From positions 1 to 64,000 of the forward strand of contig QYPL01000014.1 in assembly GCA_007280515.1 (NCBI GenBank): DNA of 64,000 nucleotides. The letters are read 5' to 3'. A model generated the notes under the pieces. That model was not told the origin of the DNA, made no database searches, and saw only the letters and a program-made list of their open reading frames with translations. Positions 26,149-33,440 of the stretch are shown one piece after another. Both the position numbers and the translations under genes were made by a program. Numbering within the stretch: position 1 is the first letter of the stretch; the number at the start of each line of letters is the position of its first letter. The DNA is from Sediminibacterium sp. GTDB lineage: Bacteria > Bacteroidota > Bacteroidia > Chitinophagales > Chitinophagaceae.

Positions 26149-26994
26149 TTAATATTTATAAAAGCCTTCACCCGATTTTATACCCAATTTTCCTTCCTCC
26201 ACCATTTTAACTAATAAAGGGCAGGGTGCATATTTGGTATTATTAAAACCTTCTTGCATAATAATCATAATATTTTTGCAAACATCTAATCCTATATAGT
26301 CGGCCAATTGTAAAGGTCCCATGGGATGCGCCATTCCTAGTTTCATAATTTGATCAATGGTAGCTGCATCGCTTATGCCTTCCGAAAATGCATAAATAGC
26401 TTCGTTAATCATGGGCATTAAAATTCTATTCGCAATAAAGCCAGGTGCATCTTTCACTACACAAGGAATTTTATCAATAGTTTTGGTTAACGCAACTATT
26501 ATTTCAGTCACCGATACAGCAGTAGACGCTCCAGTAATAATTTCTACTAGTTTCATAATGGGTACTGGATTCATAAAATGCATACCAATAACTAGTGAGG
26601 GCCTTTTCGTAACAGCCGCTAATTGTCCAATAGAAATAGACGAAGTATTGGTGGCCAAAATACAATCGGGCTTTGCGTATTCATCTAAACTAGCGAATAT
26701 CTTTTTTTTAATCTCACTATTTTCAGTAGCGGCTTCAATGACTAAGTCGGCATTCACAACACCTTCTTCTATAGTAGCGTAAGTACTAATATTAGCAAGG
26801 GTGCTTGCTTTATTCTCAGCACTAATAATTTGTTTCGCAATTTGTCTGTCTAAATTTTTTCCAATAGTGGCCATCGCTTTTTCTAAAGCCGTAGCTTGCG
26901 CATCTATTAATTGAACCTTAAATCCTTTTTGTGCAAATACATGCGCAATGCCGTTGCCCATGGTGCCTGCACCAATGACTGCAATATTTTCCAT
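26149..26994 (-). CDS. 3-hydroxybutyryl-CoA dehydrogenase
   Basis: A 281-residue NAD(P)-dependent 3-hydroxyacyl-CoA dehydrogenase. The Rossmann motif is VIGAGTMGNGIAHVFAQKG at the N-terminus, then ATNTSSISI, the catalytic-His segment GMHFMNPVPIMKLVEII, NRILMPMINEA and GMAHPMGPLQLADYIGLD. It interconverts 3-hydroxybutyryl-CoA and acetoacetyl-CoA, or acts on longer chains. No thiolase or crotonase is adjacent. It lies 6 bases after the CarboxypepD_reg-like gene. Confidence 0.93.
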   Translation of the reverse strand: MENIAVIGAGTMGNGIAHVFAQKGFKVQLIDAQATALEKAMATIGKNLDRQIAKQIISAENKASTLANISTYATIEEGVVNADLVIEAATENSEIKKKIFASLDEYAKPDCILATNTSSISIGQLAAVTKRPSLVIGMHFMNPVPIMKLVEIITGASTAVSVTEIIVALTKTIDKIPCVVKDAPGFIANRILMPMINEAIYAFSEGISDAATIDQIMKLGMAHPMGPLQLADYIGLDVCKNIMIIMQEGFNNTKYAPCPLLVKMVEEGKLGIKSGEGFYKY

Positions 26995-27000
26995 AAAAAA

Positions 27001-27648
27001 CTATTTTTTAGATTTATAATCACCCCTTTTCCATGCATTGATAAAACTGCGCCAAGCACTTGGGTTTAATATATTCATAGGAGGCAATTGCCCAGAGTAA
27101 TAATATTTAGTAGCTTGTTGTGTTAGAGAGGCGCCCACTGCTTCTTTACCATCATAAGGCAAACTAGAAAGAATAATTCTTTTCTGGCTCATGCTTGTAT
27201 TTTTTCTAGCGGTCTCGTACAAATCGTCATCTACTTTTGCATTTACAAAATCTCTTTCAAACTGTGCACGAGAAGGCCTTGCTTTTAAAATAGTAGCAGG
27301 TAAAAAATTCGTATCATTCACCATTAATTGAATCACACTATATTGGTTGCCTTCTAATTTTAATGGAATTAATATAGTTCTATTTTTAAAGCCCACGCAA
27401 GAAAAAGTAATGGTCTCCCCTTTATTCACTGCAATAGAAAAAACCCCGTCGTTATTGGTAATGGTCCCACGGCCTTTTTTATCCACTAACACGCTTGCAA
27501 AAGGAATGGCCCTTAAGCTATCTGCTGTCATAATAACACCATATAATTGAATCACAGAATCGCGGTAAATATCGACCGTTTGGGCAAATGCCTTCTGGCT
27601 TATAAAGCTGGCCAAGGTAGTTAGTATGATTAATAATGCCTTTCTCAT
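27001..27648 (-). CDS. Exported CarboxypepD_reg-like domain protein
   Basis: A 215-residue protein with a signal peptide (residues 1-22, ending QKAFAQ). A carboxypeptidase regulatory-like beta-sandwich spans about 30-115: YGVIMTADSLRAIPFASV, NNDGVFSIAV, ITFSCVGFKNRTI. In larger proteins this domain precedes SusC barrels; here it stands alone with a 100-residue C-terminal region of unknown role. The likely location is periplasm or outer-membrane surface. It has its own promoter at 27656-27687. Confidence 0.75.
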   Translation of the reverse strand: MRKALLIILTTLASFISQKAFAQTVDIYRDSVIQLYGVIMTADSLRAIPFASVLVDKKGRGTITNNDGVFSIAVNKGETITFSCVGFKNRTILIPLKLEGNQYSVIQLMVNDTNFLPATILKARPSRAQFERDFVNAKVDDDLYETARKNTSMSQKRIILSSLPYDGKEAVGASLTQQATKYYYSGQLPPMNILNPSAWRSFINAWKRGDYKSKK

Positions 27649-27655
27649 GTACTTG

Positions 27656-27687
27656 CAAATTTAAGCCTCAATCTTTAAATAATCGAA
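27656..27687 (-). promoter_or_regulatory. Bacteroidota-type promoter for the 27648 gene
   Basis: On the minus strand TTCG (27684-27687) is followed by 20 bases and an exact TAAATTTG (27656-27663), matching TTTG-N19-22-TAnnTTTG with one -33 mismatch. The -7 box ends 7 bases before the start codon, implying a very short leader. Confidence 0.45.
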
Positions 27688-27782
27688 CCCATTTTTGAAT
27701 ATTCTATCTATTAAAACAGCAAAATAAGTGCAATGAGCGTTAACTTTGCATCGATCTAATTTTTTTAACAAAAACTTCCAAA

Positions 27783-28874
27783 ATGACTAGCGCGGATATT
27801 TTAAAGGCCTTAAGTAATGTGCAGGAACCGGATTTGGGTAAGGACTTGGTGACTTTGAATATGATTAAAGACCTCCAAGTAGACGGAGATAAGGTAAGCT
27901 TTACTATTGTGCTCACAACGCCCGCCTGTCCTATGAAGGATTTAATGAAAAACGCCTGTGAAAATGCCATTAAATTATTAGTGAATAAGGCAGCCATTAT
28001 TGAAGTAAATTTTACATCCAATACCACCAGTTTAAGAAAAGACGAAAAGAAGGTTTTAGGACAGGTTAAAAATATTATTGCGGTGGTAAGTGGTAAGGGG
28101 GGCGTGGGTAAAAGTACGGTTTCGGCCAACCTTGCCTTAGCCCTTGCAGAAGGCGGTGCCAAAGTGGGTTTAATGGACGCCGATATTTATGGTCCAAGTG
28201 TTCCCATTATGTTTGGTGTAAGAGGACAAAGACCTATGATGAAAGATGGAGATGGAAATGGAATTATAATTCCTTTAGAAAAATACGGCATTAAATTAAT
28301 GAGCATAGGATTACTAGTAGACGAAAAAGATGCAGTGGTTTGGAGAGGTCCGATGGCGAGTAGTGCTATTCGTCAATTCATTACCGATGTAGATTGGGGA
28401 GAGCTTGATTATTTAGTCATTGATATGCCACCAGGCACTGGCGATATTCATTTAACGGTTATGCAAACTGTTCCTGTTACAGGTGTGGTTATTGTGACTA
28501 CGCCACAAACAGTAGCACTAGCCGATGCAAAAAAAGCCATTGCTATGTTTGGACAAGCGAATGTGAAAGTACCCATTATTGGTTTAATTGAAAATATGTC
28601 TTATTTCACGCCTGCTGAATTACCTAATAATAAATATTATTTATTTGGAAAACAAGGCGGACAAAATTTAGCCACAGAATATGATCTTGCTTTTTTAGGA
28701 GAAATTCCATTGGTACAATCCATTAGAGAAGGCGGTGATGCAGGAGTACCTGCCATGGTAGGAGAAGAAGAAGTTTCTAAAGCTGCCTTAAGAGGGGTGG
28801 TGTCCAATGCAGTTCGTCAAATAGCCATTAGAAATGCGAATCTTCCTAGAACAGAAACGATATCAGTAGCCTAA
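27783..28874 (+). CDS. Mrp/NBP35 family iron-sulfur cluster carrier ATPase
   Basis: A 363-residue P-loop protein. A DUF59/MIP18-like domain (residues 1-90, with TTPACP) is fused to the Mrp ATPase: deviant Walker A VSGKGGVGKST (102-112), MDADIYGPSVP and VIDMPPGTGD. It should carry and transfer Fe-S clusters. The CxxC usually near ENMS in other phyla is replaced by ENMSYFTPAELP, so cluster binding would need other cysteines. An exact -7 element TAACTTTG is at 27741-27748. cmk starts one base after the stop. Confidence 0.9.
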   Translation: MTSADILKALSNVQEPDLGKDLVTLNMIKDLQVDGDKVSFTIVLTTPACPMKDLMKNACENAIKLLVNKAAIIEVNFTSNTTSLRKDEKKVLGQVKNIIAVVSGKGGVGKSTVSANLALALAEGGAKVGLMDADIYGPSVPIMFGVRGQRPMMKDGDGNGIIIPLEKYGIKLMSIGLLVDEKDAVVWRGPMASSAIRQFITDVDWGELDYLVIDMPPGTGDIHLTVMQTVPVTGVVIVTTPQTVALADAKKAIAMFGQANVKVPIIGLIENMSYFTPAELPNNKYYLFGKQGGQNLATEYDLAFLGEIPLVQSIREGGDAGVPAMVGEEEVSKAALRGVVSNAVRQIAIRNANLPRTETISVA

Positions 28875-28875
28875 T

Positions 28876-29556
28876 ATGCCGAATAAAATTATCATAGCCA
28901 TTGATGGTTATTCTTCTTGTGGAAAAAGCACATTAGCCAAGGCCTTAGCGGCTAAGCTAGCCTATGTGTTTATAGACACAGGTGCAATGTACCGTGCAGT
29001 AGCACTTTATTTTTTAAGAAATAATATTGATTTTGATAACGAAGCTCAAATTGTAAAAGCCTTAGCAGAAATTAAATTAAACTTTGTTTATAATTCCACA
29101 AGTTTAAAAAGCGATATGGTATTAAACGGAGAAAATGTAGAAGCGGAGATAAGAGAAATGCATGTGAGTGAAAAAGTAAGTGAAGTGGCCACCATTGGCG
29201 CTGTGAGAGACTTTGCAGTAGCGCAACAACAAGCCATGGGTGCATTAAAAGGTATTGTAATGGATGGCAGAGATATTGGTACCGTTGTGTTTCCGAATGC
29301 TGAACTTAAAATTTTTGTAACCGCTGACCCTGCCATTAGAGTGGAGAGAAGATTTTTAGAATTACAAAGTACGAACCCTGCTATTCGAAAAGAAGAAATA
29401 GAAGTGAATTTACAACATAGAGACTTAATGGATACCACTAGAGAACGTAGTCCTTTAAAACAAGCCGATGATGCTATTGTTTTGGACAATACCCATATGA
29501 CAAGAGAGGAACAATTTAATTTGGCACTTAGTTGGGCGATTGCCAAAATTGGATAA
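28876..29556 (+). CDS. cmk: Cytidylate kinase
   Basis: A 226-residue CMP kinase. The P-loop is GYSSCGKSTLAKALA, followed by FIDTGAMYRAVALYF, the DGRDIGTVVFP nucleotide-binding motif and an Arg-rich lid (RDLMDTTRERSPLKQA). It phosphorylates CMP and dCMP. It converges on ispH with a 29-base overlap of the coding 3' ends. Confidence 0.96.
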   Translation: MPNKIIIAIDGYSSCGKSTLAKALAAKLAYVFIDTGAMYRAVALYFLRNNIDFDNEAQIVKALAEIKLNFVYNSTSLKSDMVLNGENVEAEIREMHVSEKVSEVATIGAVRDFAVAQQQAMGALKGIVMDGRDIGTVVFPNAELKIFVTADPAIRVERRFLELQSTNPAIRKEEIEVNLQHRDLMDTTRERSPLKQADDAIVLDNTHMTREEQFNLALSWAIAKIG

Positions 29557-30757
29557 CATCGTCGAGGGCTTCTTCTACATTATAATAACCTGCAATTTTT
29601 CTTATCACCGATTCTACCACTGTGTCAGGGCAGCTAGCACCACTGGTCATGAGTATGGTGACTGTATTTTTAGCAGGTAAATATTTTTCTATAATTTCTT
29701 CCGACTTATCATTCCAATTGGTTTTAATAATTTTATTTTCATCAATTATTTTATTGGCATCGTCTATAAAATAAGTAGGTAGCTTTTGCTCACATAATTC
29801 TACTAAATGCGAGCTGTTGCTGCTGTTTTTTCCACCCATTACAATGGCTAAATCGGCAGGTGTATTTAATAATTCTAAAACTGCAGACTGGTTATCATTG
29901 GTCGCATAGCATAGGGTGTCTCGCGTATCGGCAAAATGGGCAGTTAGGTTTTCTTTACCATATTTGATAGCCACTATATTTTTTAAATAGTCAGAAATGG
30001 CTTGTGTGTCGGTAGCAAGTTGAGTCGTTTGATTAATGACTCCTAATTTTTCAAAATGAATGTTTGGGTTAAAGCCTGCGGAGTATCTATTTTTAAAATA
30101 CTTTTCAAAATCGCTTATTGGTAATTCACCCGTAATAATTTTACCTAAAACAATGGCCTCCTGCATATCATTTACAATTAAAGTAGGTGCTTTATGTGCG
30201 GCATGAGAAAAAGTAGCCCTGGTTTCTTCATGTTTAGGTTTGCCATGAATAATAATAGTAAAACCTTTTTTAGCAATTTGATCACCACGGTTCCATACCT
30301 TCTCCACAAATGGGCAAGTGGTATTATACTTATGAATTTCAATGCCAATAGCATTTATTTTTGCTTCTAATTCTAAAGTAGTACCAAAGGCAGGAATAAT
30401 AACTACATCCTCTTTTGTTAAATTGCTCAACGGAATTATTTCATTCCCATTGGTATCGTGTAAAAATTGAACACCTTTTTTAGTTAAGTCGGCATTTACT
30501 TGAGGGTTATGAATCATCTCACTTAATAGAAATATTCTTTTTCCTTTATTCTCTTCAATGGTTTTATAGGCAATCTCAATAGCATTTTCTACACCATAAC
30601 AAAATCCAAAATGACGGGCAAGGTATATCTTTAGAGGTCCTATATCAATGAGGGCCGGACTAAAGTCTTTTTTTAACTTATCCTCTTCCTTGCGCTTATT
30701 TTTAATAGCACTTATTAGCGTACTACGATAACCGACAGGTACTTCAAAATGCTTCAT
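29528..30757 (-). CDS. ispH: 4-hydroxy-3-methylbut-2-enyl diphosphate reductase
   Basis: IspH/LytB of 409 residues, longer than the roughly 310-residue E. coli enzyme because of an N-terminal extension and an insertion around residues 205-235. The three Fe-S ligands are visible at C53 (GFCYGVE), C148 (NTTCPFV) and C283 (DTLCYATNDNQ), and the substrate-binding HGKPKHEE and SGASCPDT motifs are present. It catalyses the last step of the MEP pathway, making IPP and DMAPP. An exact -7 element is on the minus strand at 30784-30791. Confidence 0.95.
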   Translation of the reverse strand: MKHFEVPVGYRSTLISAIKNKRKEEDKLKKDFSPALIDIGPLKIYLARHFGFCYGVENAIEIAYKTIEENKGKRIFLLSEMIHNPQVNADLTKKGVQFLHDTNGNEIIPLSNLTKEDVVIIPAFGTTLELEAKINAIGIEIHKYNTTCPFVEKVWNRGDQIAKKGFTIIIHGKPKHEETRATFSHAAHKAPTLIVNDMQEAIVLGKIITGELPISDFEKYFKNRYSAGFNPNIHFEKLGVINQTTQLATDTQAISDYLKNIVAIKYGKENLTAHFADTRDTLCYATNDNQSAVLELLNTPADLAIVMGGKNSSNSSHLVELCEQKLPTYFIDDANKIIDENKIIKTNWNDKSEEIIEKYLPAKNTVTILMTSGASCPDTVVESVIRKIAGYYNVEEALDDVIQFWQSPN

Positions 30758-30878
30758 GGGTAAATTTTATTGACTTATGGACACAAAAGTACATAGTTCG
30801 CTTCTTTTTACCCATTTTTCCCTTAAACATTGCCTATAAATCTAGGCTTTACTAGTATAGGCTACTTATCTTTGCGCC

Positions 30879-32801
30879 ATGAATTACGTTTCTGTAGAAG
30901 GATTGACTAAAAGTTATGGCATTAACCCTTTATTTAAGGGCATTAATTTTAATATCAATGAAGGCGATAGTATAGCATTAATTGCTAGAAATGGAGTGGG
31001 TAAGACCACTTTGTTAAGAATATTGGCAGGCAAAGAAGTGCCCGATGCAGGTACTGCCAAAATTCATAAGGATGTGCATTTGGTTTTATTTGAGCAGGAA
31101 CCTCAGTTTATAGAAACAGCCAGTATTACCCAAAATTTATTTAATCAGGACCATCCCGTGATGAAGGCCATTAGTAATTATGAAATGGCCATGGAGTCGG
31201 AGGATGAAAATTTGATTACCGATGCCATTATGGAAATGGAGGACAGAAGTGCTTGGGACTTTGAGTCAAAAGTAAAAACTATTTTAACGCAGTTAAATAT
31301 TAATCATTTAGAACAACCCGTTTCTAAATTAAGTGGTGGCCAGCGTAAGCGTGTTTCTTTGGCCAAAACTTTAAATCAAATTGGATTTGAGCCCAAGCAT
31401 GTTTTATTATTAATGGACGAGCCTACCAACCATTTAGACTTAAACATGATTGAGTGGTTAGAGAATTATTTATTACAAGAAAAAGTAACCTTATTACTTG
31501 TATCCCATGACCGCTACTTCTTAGAAGCAGTGACCGATCAAATTTGGGAATTAGAAAGAGAAAATTTATATGCTTATAAAGGGGATTATGAAAATTATTT
31601 AGAAAAGAAAGCTGCCAGAATTGATTCTGAGTTAGCCAGTATTGATAAAGCAAAAAATACATTTAGAAAGGAGCTTGAATGGATGCGCAAGCAGCCCAAG
31701 GCCAGAACCACAAAAAGTAAAAGTCGTCAAGATAATTTTTATGAAGTAGAAGCCATGGCAAAACAGAAAATTGAAGAGACCAATTTGCAATTGGATATGA
31801 AGATGACTAGGTTAGGGGGTAAAATTATTGAAGCCAAAAAAGTATATAAGTCCTACGGCGACTTAGTTGTTTTAAATGGTTTTGATTATACATTTAGTAA
31901 AGGAGAGCGTATTGGCGTGGTGGGAAAAAATGGAGTAGGTAAGTCGACTTTTTTACAAATACTACAAGGTATTACCCAGCCCGATAGCGGTAAGATTAAT
32001 GTGGGTGAAACCATTGTCTTTGGGCATTTCTCTCAAGAGGGGCTAGTGTATAAAAAAGATATGCGTGTCATTGAATTTTTGAAAACCTTTGCCGAAAACT
32101 TTCCTTTAGCCAGCGGTGGTTCCTTAAGTGCTGCACAATTTTTAGAATTATTTTTATTTACACCCGATAAACAATATACTTATTTAAGTGCCTTAAGCGG
32201 AGGAGAGAAAAAACGATTACAATTACTTACTATATTATTTAAGAATCCAAATTTTCTAATATTAGATGAACCTACCAACGACTTAGACCTACCAACCTTG
32301 GCGGTCTTAGAGCAATTTTTAATTGATTTTGCTGGTTGTGTATTATTGGTTTCTCACGATAGATATTTTATGGATAAATTAGTAGACCACTTATTCATAT
32401 TTGAGGGAGGTGGAGTTATTAGAGATTATCCAGGTAACTATACACAGTTTAGAATTTTAGAAAAGACGAAACAAAACTATGCAGCCCTAAGTTCTGATAT
32501 TTCCAAGGCACAAGATTTTTCAGTTCCAACAAAAGAACAAACGACTACAGTACAAGCCCCTTCTACTGCTGCTAAAAAGCCTTCTGAGAAAATGAGTTTC
32601 AAAGAAAAAACTGAATTAGAAAATTTAAATAAGTTAATTCCGGAGATGGAAGAGAAGAAAAAAGTATTAACCGAAAAATTAAATGATAGCAGTTTAGCCT
32701 ACGATAAAATCATTGAATGGAGTGAAGCCTTAGGCGTATTAAATACTCAATTAGAAGAAGCCGAATTAAGATGGCTAGTCTTAAATGAGAAAAATTATTA
32801 A
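30879..32801 (+). CDS. ABC-F family ATPase (Uup/YdiF-like)
   Basis: A 640-residue protein with two ABC domains in tandem and no membrane segment. Walker A motifs are ARNGVGKTTLL and GKNGVGKSTFL, signatures are KLSGGQRKRVSL and LSGGEKKRLQL, and Walker B motifs end LLMDEPTNHLD and LILDEPTNDLD. A charged linker (residues 240-310) and a C-terminal coiled coil (about 580-635) match the Uup subtype. ABC-F proteins act on ribosomes or, for Uup, on DNA/RNA structures. An exact -7 box TATCTTTG is at 30867-30874, 4 bases before the ATG. Confidence 0.93.
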   Translation: MNYVSVEGLTKSYGINPLFKGINFNINEGDSIALIARNGVGKTTLLRILAGKEVPDAGTAKIHKDVHLVLFEQEPQFIETASITQNLFNQDHPVMKAISNYEMAMESEDENLITDAIMEMEDRSAWDFESKVKTILTQLNINHLEQPVSKLSGGQRKRVSLAKTLNQIGFEPKHVLLLMDEPTNHLDLNMIEWLENYLLQEKVTLLLVSHDRYFLEAVTDQIWELERENLYAYKGDYENYLEKKAARIDSELASIDKAKNTFRKELEWMRKQPKARTTKSKSRQDNFYEVEAMAKQKIEETNLQLDMKMTRLGGKIIEAKKVYKSYGDLVVLNGFDYTFSKGERIGVVGKNGVGKSTFLQILQGITQPDSGKINVGETIVFGHFSQEGLVYKKDMRVIEFLKTFAENFPLASGGSLSAAQFLELFLFTPDKQYTYLSALSGGEKKRLQLLTILFKNPNFLILDEPTNDLDLPTLAVLEQFLIDFAGCVLLVSHDRYFMDKLVDHLFIFEGGGVIRDYPGNYTQFRILEKTKQNYAALSSDISKAQDFSVPTKEQTTTVQAPSTAAKKPSEKMSFKEKTELENLNKLIPEMEEKKKVLTEKLNDSSLAYDKIIEWSEALGVLNTQLEEAELRWLVLNEKNY

Positions 32802-32836
32802 AATAGTTTAACGAAAACAGTGTTTTCATCTTTAGC

Positions 32837-32882
32837 TAGGCCTCATTTTTGAATTTTACTTCAATTATGAGGCCTAAGTTTT
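32837..32882 (+). terminator. Terminator after the ABC-F gene
   Basis: TAGGCCTCAT (32837-32846) pairs perfectly with ATGAGGCCTA (32867-32876), with an inner TTGAA/TTCAA helix, and is followed by a T-rich stretch. A smaller GAAAAC-AGT-GTTTTC hairpin (32813-32827) precedes it. Confidence 0.8.
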
Positions 32883-32915
32883 TGGGTATAACTATTTTTT
32901 CATGATAATTTGGTA

Positions 32916-32954
32916 GAAGAATAAAGTCGGTAAATATTTTACCTACTATTCTTC
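32916..32954 (+). promoter_or_regulatory. Palindromic site before the XRE-like gene, candidate operator
   Basis: The core is AGTnGGTAAA-TAT-TTTACCnACT (32925-32947), symmetric around 32936. Outer arms GAAGAATA (32916-32923) and TATTCTTC (32947-32954) add a second, slightly offset dyad. It ends 18 bases before the start of a gene encoding a helix-turn-helix protein, as expected for autoregulation. It could also fold as a leader hairpin. Confidence 0.45.
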
Positions 32955-32972
32955 ATTAAACTAAACATTATT

Positions 32973-33434
32973 ATGAAACCTATTGAACGCATTTCAGCGT
33001 ACCTAAAATTCAAGAACATTAGTCCACATTCTTTTGAACGTAAAGTGGGTCTCTCTAATGGTTATTTTGCTAAGCAGCTTCGTAACCTAGGGTCTATTGG
33101 CTCAGATATTTTAATTAGAATTGATGAGCTCTACGCCGATTTAGATATTCTTTGGGTACTTACAGGCCAAAGACAAATGATTAACGGCTCCAATGATCCA
33201 GTAAGTGAATTGGGTAGTATGAAAATGGATGAATTCATATCCAAATATGAATCAGAGAACAGAAAGATAAAAGTATTAGAATCGGACGTAGAAAAATTAC
33301 AAGTAGTGCTGAATGATAAAGACAAAATTATATCTCTATATGAAGTGATTGCTAGTAATAAAATAAATTCGGCACCTCCTCAAGATAATTATCAAGTGAT
33401 GCCGAATTTTAATCAAGTGATGCCGAATCAATAA
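32973..33434 (+). CDS. Small XRE-like helix-turn-helix regulator with coiled coil
   Basis: A 153-residue protein. Residues 3-70 resemble Bacteroidota phage-repressor-like HTH proteins (ISAYLKFKNISPHSFERKVGLSNGY, then DELYADLDILWVLTGQ). Residues 86-127 are heptad-rich and charged, probably a dimerising coiled coil. The end contains a duplicated VMPNFNQ/VMPNQ element from a 21-base DNA duplication. It stands alone between a terminator and gcvP, with a palindrome upstream. Targets are unknown. Confidence 0.7.
   Translation: MKPIERISAYLKFKNISPHSFERKVGLSNGYFAKQLRNLGSIGSDILIRIDELYADLDILWVLTGQRQMINGSNDPVSELGSMKMDEFISKYESENRKIKVLESDVEKLQVVLNDKDKIISLYEVIASNKINSAPPQDNYQVMPNFNQVMPNQ
33365..33410 (+). 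terminator. Hairpin inside the 3' end of the XRE-like gene
   Basis: AAATTCGGCA (33365-33374) pairs perfectly with TGCCGAATTT (33400-33409) and is followed by one more T, inside the coding sequence 24 bases before the stop. It may act as a terminator or 3'-end stabiliser. It overlaps a direct repeat of ATCAAGTGATGCCGAAT (33391-33407, 33412-33428). Confidence 0.4.
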
Positions 33435-33440
33435 TATTAT

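Noticed and set aside
26149..28874. A butyrate or fatty-acid operon around the hydroxybutyryl-CoA dehydrogenase
   Set aside because: Neighbours are prmC, a CarboxypepD_reg-like gene and Mrp; no thiolase, crotonase or acyl-CoA dehydrogenase.
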